DNA of 6,928 nt, taken from assembly GCA_028276315.1 (NCBI GenBank), contig JAPYWP010000032.1:1-6928 (forward strand), written 5' to 3'. The position numbers and the translations under genes are program-made. The notes under the pieces were generated by a model. It worked only from the letters and a program-made list of their open reading frames with translations. It was not told where the DNA came from and did no database searches. This stretch comes from Minisyncoccota bacterium. Its GTDB lineage: Bacteria; Patescibacteriota; Minisyncoccia; UBA6257; HR35. This document shows, piece after piece, positions 5,366 to 6,928 of the stretch (the first letter of the stretch is position 1; each line of letters starts with the position of its first letter).

Positions 5366-6445
5366 CTAAGAGGTTGAATTTTCAATATCATCATAAAATT
5401 TTTTTCCAGAAAATTTAGTTAAATCTATATTTACCCTCTTAAATCCTTCCAAAGTTACTATTCTATACCAATGAGATGTATACCAAATTATTTTATTTGG
5501 ATTTTTTTTAGTTAAAGAATTTTTAAATGATCTAGTTTCTTCTAAATATGGCCAATTTTCATAATGATTAAAATCTGGTAATATCTCTGTAATTACTATT
5601 TTGTTTTTATTTAAAATTTTCTCAAGCTGATACCATTTTACTAACGAAGAATCTTTTAATGTAAATCCAAAATAACCAACACAACCAGGACCTTTTAAAG
5701 AAGCTACTCCTTTTAAAATAAAACCTTTTATCGCCTGCACCGTTTCGCTTGGATCAGTAAAGAATGTGTCGAACTTTCCTAATAAATCATTTGGTAATTT
5801 TTTTCTCAAATCAAAAACAAAAGCATTAAGTTTTAAATTTAATTTTTTAGCCCAAAAATTATCAAAATCTATAAGTCTTTTATCTATGTCCAAAATAGTA
5901 ACACTTTTTGCTTTTCCTGTCATTGCTATAGCTAAACCTAAAAGATCATCTTCTGCTCCTAAAATTAAAATTTCTTTATTTTGAATATCTCCAAAATTAT
6001 AAGCTAAAGAAATTCTTGCAAAAGTAGTTTGAGGAGTTACATTTCCCTGATCAAATACTTTCATTGGTTTTGGTCTTTGTTTTTGAATTTCAAAAAATTT
6101 TTTAAAAAGATTTTTATCAAAATTGAATTTAAAGCCTCTACCTTCACAAAAAACACATTTTGTATTTTCAATCTTATTAATTTCAAGTTCTTTTATAAGT
6201 TTTTTCCCAATATTCGTAAAATATACATTTTCATCTTTAACCTTAACAATTTTTTCTTCTTTTAAAATATTTAATGCTGTATTTACAACATTAATTGGCT
6301 CATAAGAGTATCTTATTATTAGCCATTGATTGCTTGTTGTTTTTATTGCACTTAAAATTCTTTTAACACCATTTAAAGAGATCCAAATTTTTGATCTTTT
6401 AATTATTTCTTTTCTTATTTTTTCTATTTTATCTATAGCTTGCAT
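5366..6445 (-). CDS. bpsA: N4-bis(aminopropyl)spermidine synthase (branched polyamine synthase)
   Basis: BpsA adds aminopropyl groups from decarboxylated S-adenosylmethionine to spermidine, producing branched polyamines; the characterised enzyme is from the hyperthermophilic archaeon Thermococcus kodakarensis. This protein is 359 aa, close to the family's usual length of about 350. The N-terminal 90 residues look like a winged-helix domain, followed by a CVFCEGRG metal-ribbon-like motif (97-104). The Rossmann-type catalytic domain has ILGAEDDL (161-168), LDIDKRL (185-191), FDTFFTDPSETV (225-236) and GPGCVGYFGF (252-261), then WYTSHWYRI (321-329). As I remember the family, the acidic loop is GDDDL and the later motif DPPET, so GAEDDL and DPSET are small variants. 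The start is fixed by the archease TAA, in the same frame with only AAT between. It is cotranscribed with archease. No spermidine synthase or SAM decarboxylase is in view. Confidence 0.88.
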   Translation of the reverse strand: MQAIDKIEKIRKEIIKRSKIWISLNGVKRILSAIKTTSNQWLIIRYSYEPINVVNTALNILKEEKIVKVKDENVYFTNIGKKLIKELEINKIENTKCVFCEGRGFKFNFDKNLFKKFFEIQKQRPKPMKVFDQGNVTPQTTFARISLAYNFGDIQNKEILILGAEDDLLGLAIAMTGKAKSVTILDIDKRLIDFDNFWAKKLNLKLNAFVFDLRKKLPNDLLGKFDTFFTDPSETVQAIKGFILKGVASLKGPGCVGYFGFTLKDSSLVKWYQLEKILNKNKIVITEILPDFNHYENWPYLEETRSFKNSLTKKNPNKIIWYTSHWYRIVTLEGFKRVNIDLTKFSGKKFYDDIENSTS

Positions 6446-6448
6446 ATT

Positions 6449-6841
6449 TTAAACATCTAAAACTACTTCTAATATTATTTTATCTTTTTTAATAAGATTC
6501 AAATTATGGTATGTTGCTGCTTTGATATCTTTTATAATTTTATCATATTTTTTAAATAAAACCGAAGCTTTTAAATTTTGATTATCTAATTTTTTTATTT
6601 TTATTTCTACTGGAAAAATTTTTTCTATTTGAATTATTGCTATAAGTTCATTTAAATAATCAATAAACAAAGTTGCCTCATCTATAGAATTTATTTCTAT
6701 TTCCTTTTCTAACTTTTTACCTTTTAATTTTGGCTCTAAAAATGAATTTAAAGCATTAATACCTTCTTTAAAAATATCTTTGAAATCTTTAACTTCAAAT
6801 CTTATTTTAATATCTGCTGTGTGGCTTTGAAAACTATACAT
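6449..6841 (-). CDS. Archease, RtcB RNA-ligase cofactor
   Basis: Archease is a small metal-binding protein that promotes guanylylation and multiple turnover by the tRNA/RNA ligase RtcB. The 130-aa sequence carries the family landmarks: HTADIKI near the N-terminus (7-13), FIDYLNELI (59-67), KAATYHNL (107-114) and the C-terminal VVLDV (126-130). Asp10 and Asp129 fit the acidic residues that bind the activating metal. Length is close to the usual 140 aa. An in-frame TAA three codons upstream (6850-6848) fixes the ATG. It heads the minus-strand cluster, three bases before bpsA. rtcB, often a neighbour in other genomes, is not within the window, so the partner must be elsewhere if it exists. Confidence 0.9.
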   Translation of the reverse strand: MYSFQSHTADIKIRFEVKDFKDIFKEGINALNSFLEPKLKGKKLEKEIEINSIDEATLFIDYLNELIAIIQIEKIFPVEIKIKKLDNQNLKASVLFKKYDKIIKDIKAATYHNLNLIKKDKIILEVVLDV

Positions 6842-6844
6842 TTT

Positions 6845-6861
6845 ATTTTAAAATTTTAACA
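6845..6861. promoter_or_regulatory. Compact divergent promoter with overlapping -10 boxes
   Basis: Only 24 bp (6842-6865) separate the divergent ATGs of archease and the right-edge gene. On the minus strand TGTTAAAAT (6861-6853) is an extended -10-like match 11 bp before the archease ATG. On the plus strand TAAAAT (6849-6854) sits 11 bp before the other ATG. They share the palindrome ATTTTAAAAT (6845-6854). Leaders would be only about 5 nt on each side. The two promoters overlap and should exclude each other. The evidence is sequence only, in very AT-rich DNA. Confidence 0.4.
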
Positions 6862-6865
6862 TAGG

Positions 6866-6928
6866 ATGTTTAGAAAAAAAAGAAAAATTAAAAGGATTTT
6901 AAATTTTATAGCTTTTATAGTTTTATTT
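6866..6928 (+). CDS. 5' end of an unknown gene with a membrane or signal N-terminus
   Basis: An open frame starts at the ATG at 6866 and stays open for 21 codons to the edge: MFRKKRKIKR (1-10), then ILNFIAFIVLF (11-21). A strongly basic stretch followed by a hydrophobic run is the layout of a type II membrane anchor or signal peptide, with the basic side in the cytoplasm. The in-frame TAA at 6857-6859 makes this the first possible ATG. The product cannot be named from so little; CPR penicillin-binding proteins and other envelope proteins often begin this way. It is divergent from archease. Confidence 0.6.
   Translation, partial: MFRKKRKIKRILNFIAFIVLF

Noticed and set aside
5766..6305. Three plus-strand open frames (5766-5984, 6029-6265, 6123-6305)
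   Set aside because: They lie wholly opposite bpsA, which has clear family motifs; their Phe/Lys/Ser-rich text is what antisense of AT-rich coding DNA gives.
1..6928. Archaeal origin of the window, suggested by archease and BpsA
   Set aside because: The initiation factor has the compact bacterial IF-2 G domain and EEWGGE motif, and the ATPase resembles bacterial CPR proteins; both suspect genes also occur in bacteria.

Overview
The window is very AT-rich and reads as a piece of a Patescibacteria (CPR) chromosome, most likely Parcubacteria-like. The evidence is a bacterial IF-2 whose reading frame starts almost directly at the GTPase domain, and an 800-residue membrane-anchored TraG/VirD4-like ATPase of a form I associate with that radiation, preceded by a small overlapping hypothetical gene. 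Starts lack convincing Shine-Dalgarno sequences. A branched-polyamine synthase (BpsA) and an archease hint at a thermophile or at genes shared with archaea. The taxonomic placement is recognition from memory, not a database result.

Layout. 1-1219 (minus): 5' part of infB, running off the left edge. 1220-1683: gene-free, filled by repeat array 1. 1684-2331 (plus): a 3-methyladenine DNA glycosylase of the AAG/MPG family. 2323-2572: repeat array 2, whose first unit supplies the glycosylase stop codon. 6841 down to 2587 (minus): four closely packed genes, archease, bpsA, a 121-aa hypothetical protein and the TraG/VirD4-like ATPase. 6866-6928 (plus): the first 21 codons of a divergent gene with a basic-then-hydrophobic N-terminus, cut by the right edge.

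The most unusual content is the pair of arrays around the glycosylase gene. Each has a left arm of CGCGGAT-type units, an AT-rich centre, and a right arm of ATCCG units in the opposite orientation. Units recur every 10 or 11 bp. The right arms average 10.4 bp per unit over 12-13 consecutive units, one B-DNA helical turn, and in array 2 two linker classes alternate strictly, giving a 20-21 bp dimer. Each array could form a long imperfect hairpin, or present the same motif on one face of the helix.

How the genes may work together. Archease is the known activator of the RNA ligase RtcB, which is not in the window. BpsA makes branched polyamines that stabilise nucleic acids at high temperature. 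The glycosylase removes alkylated bases. The ATPase probably moves DNA or protein at the membrane, with the 121-aa protein translationally coupled to it. Several starts have a -10-like hexamer 6-11 bp upstream, which suggests leaderless or near-leaderless transcripts.
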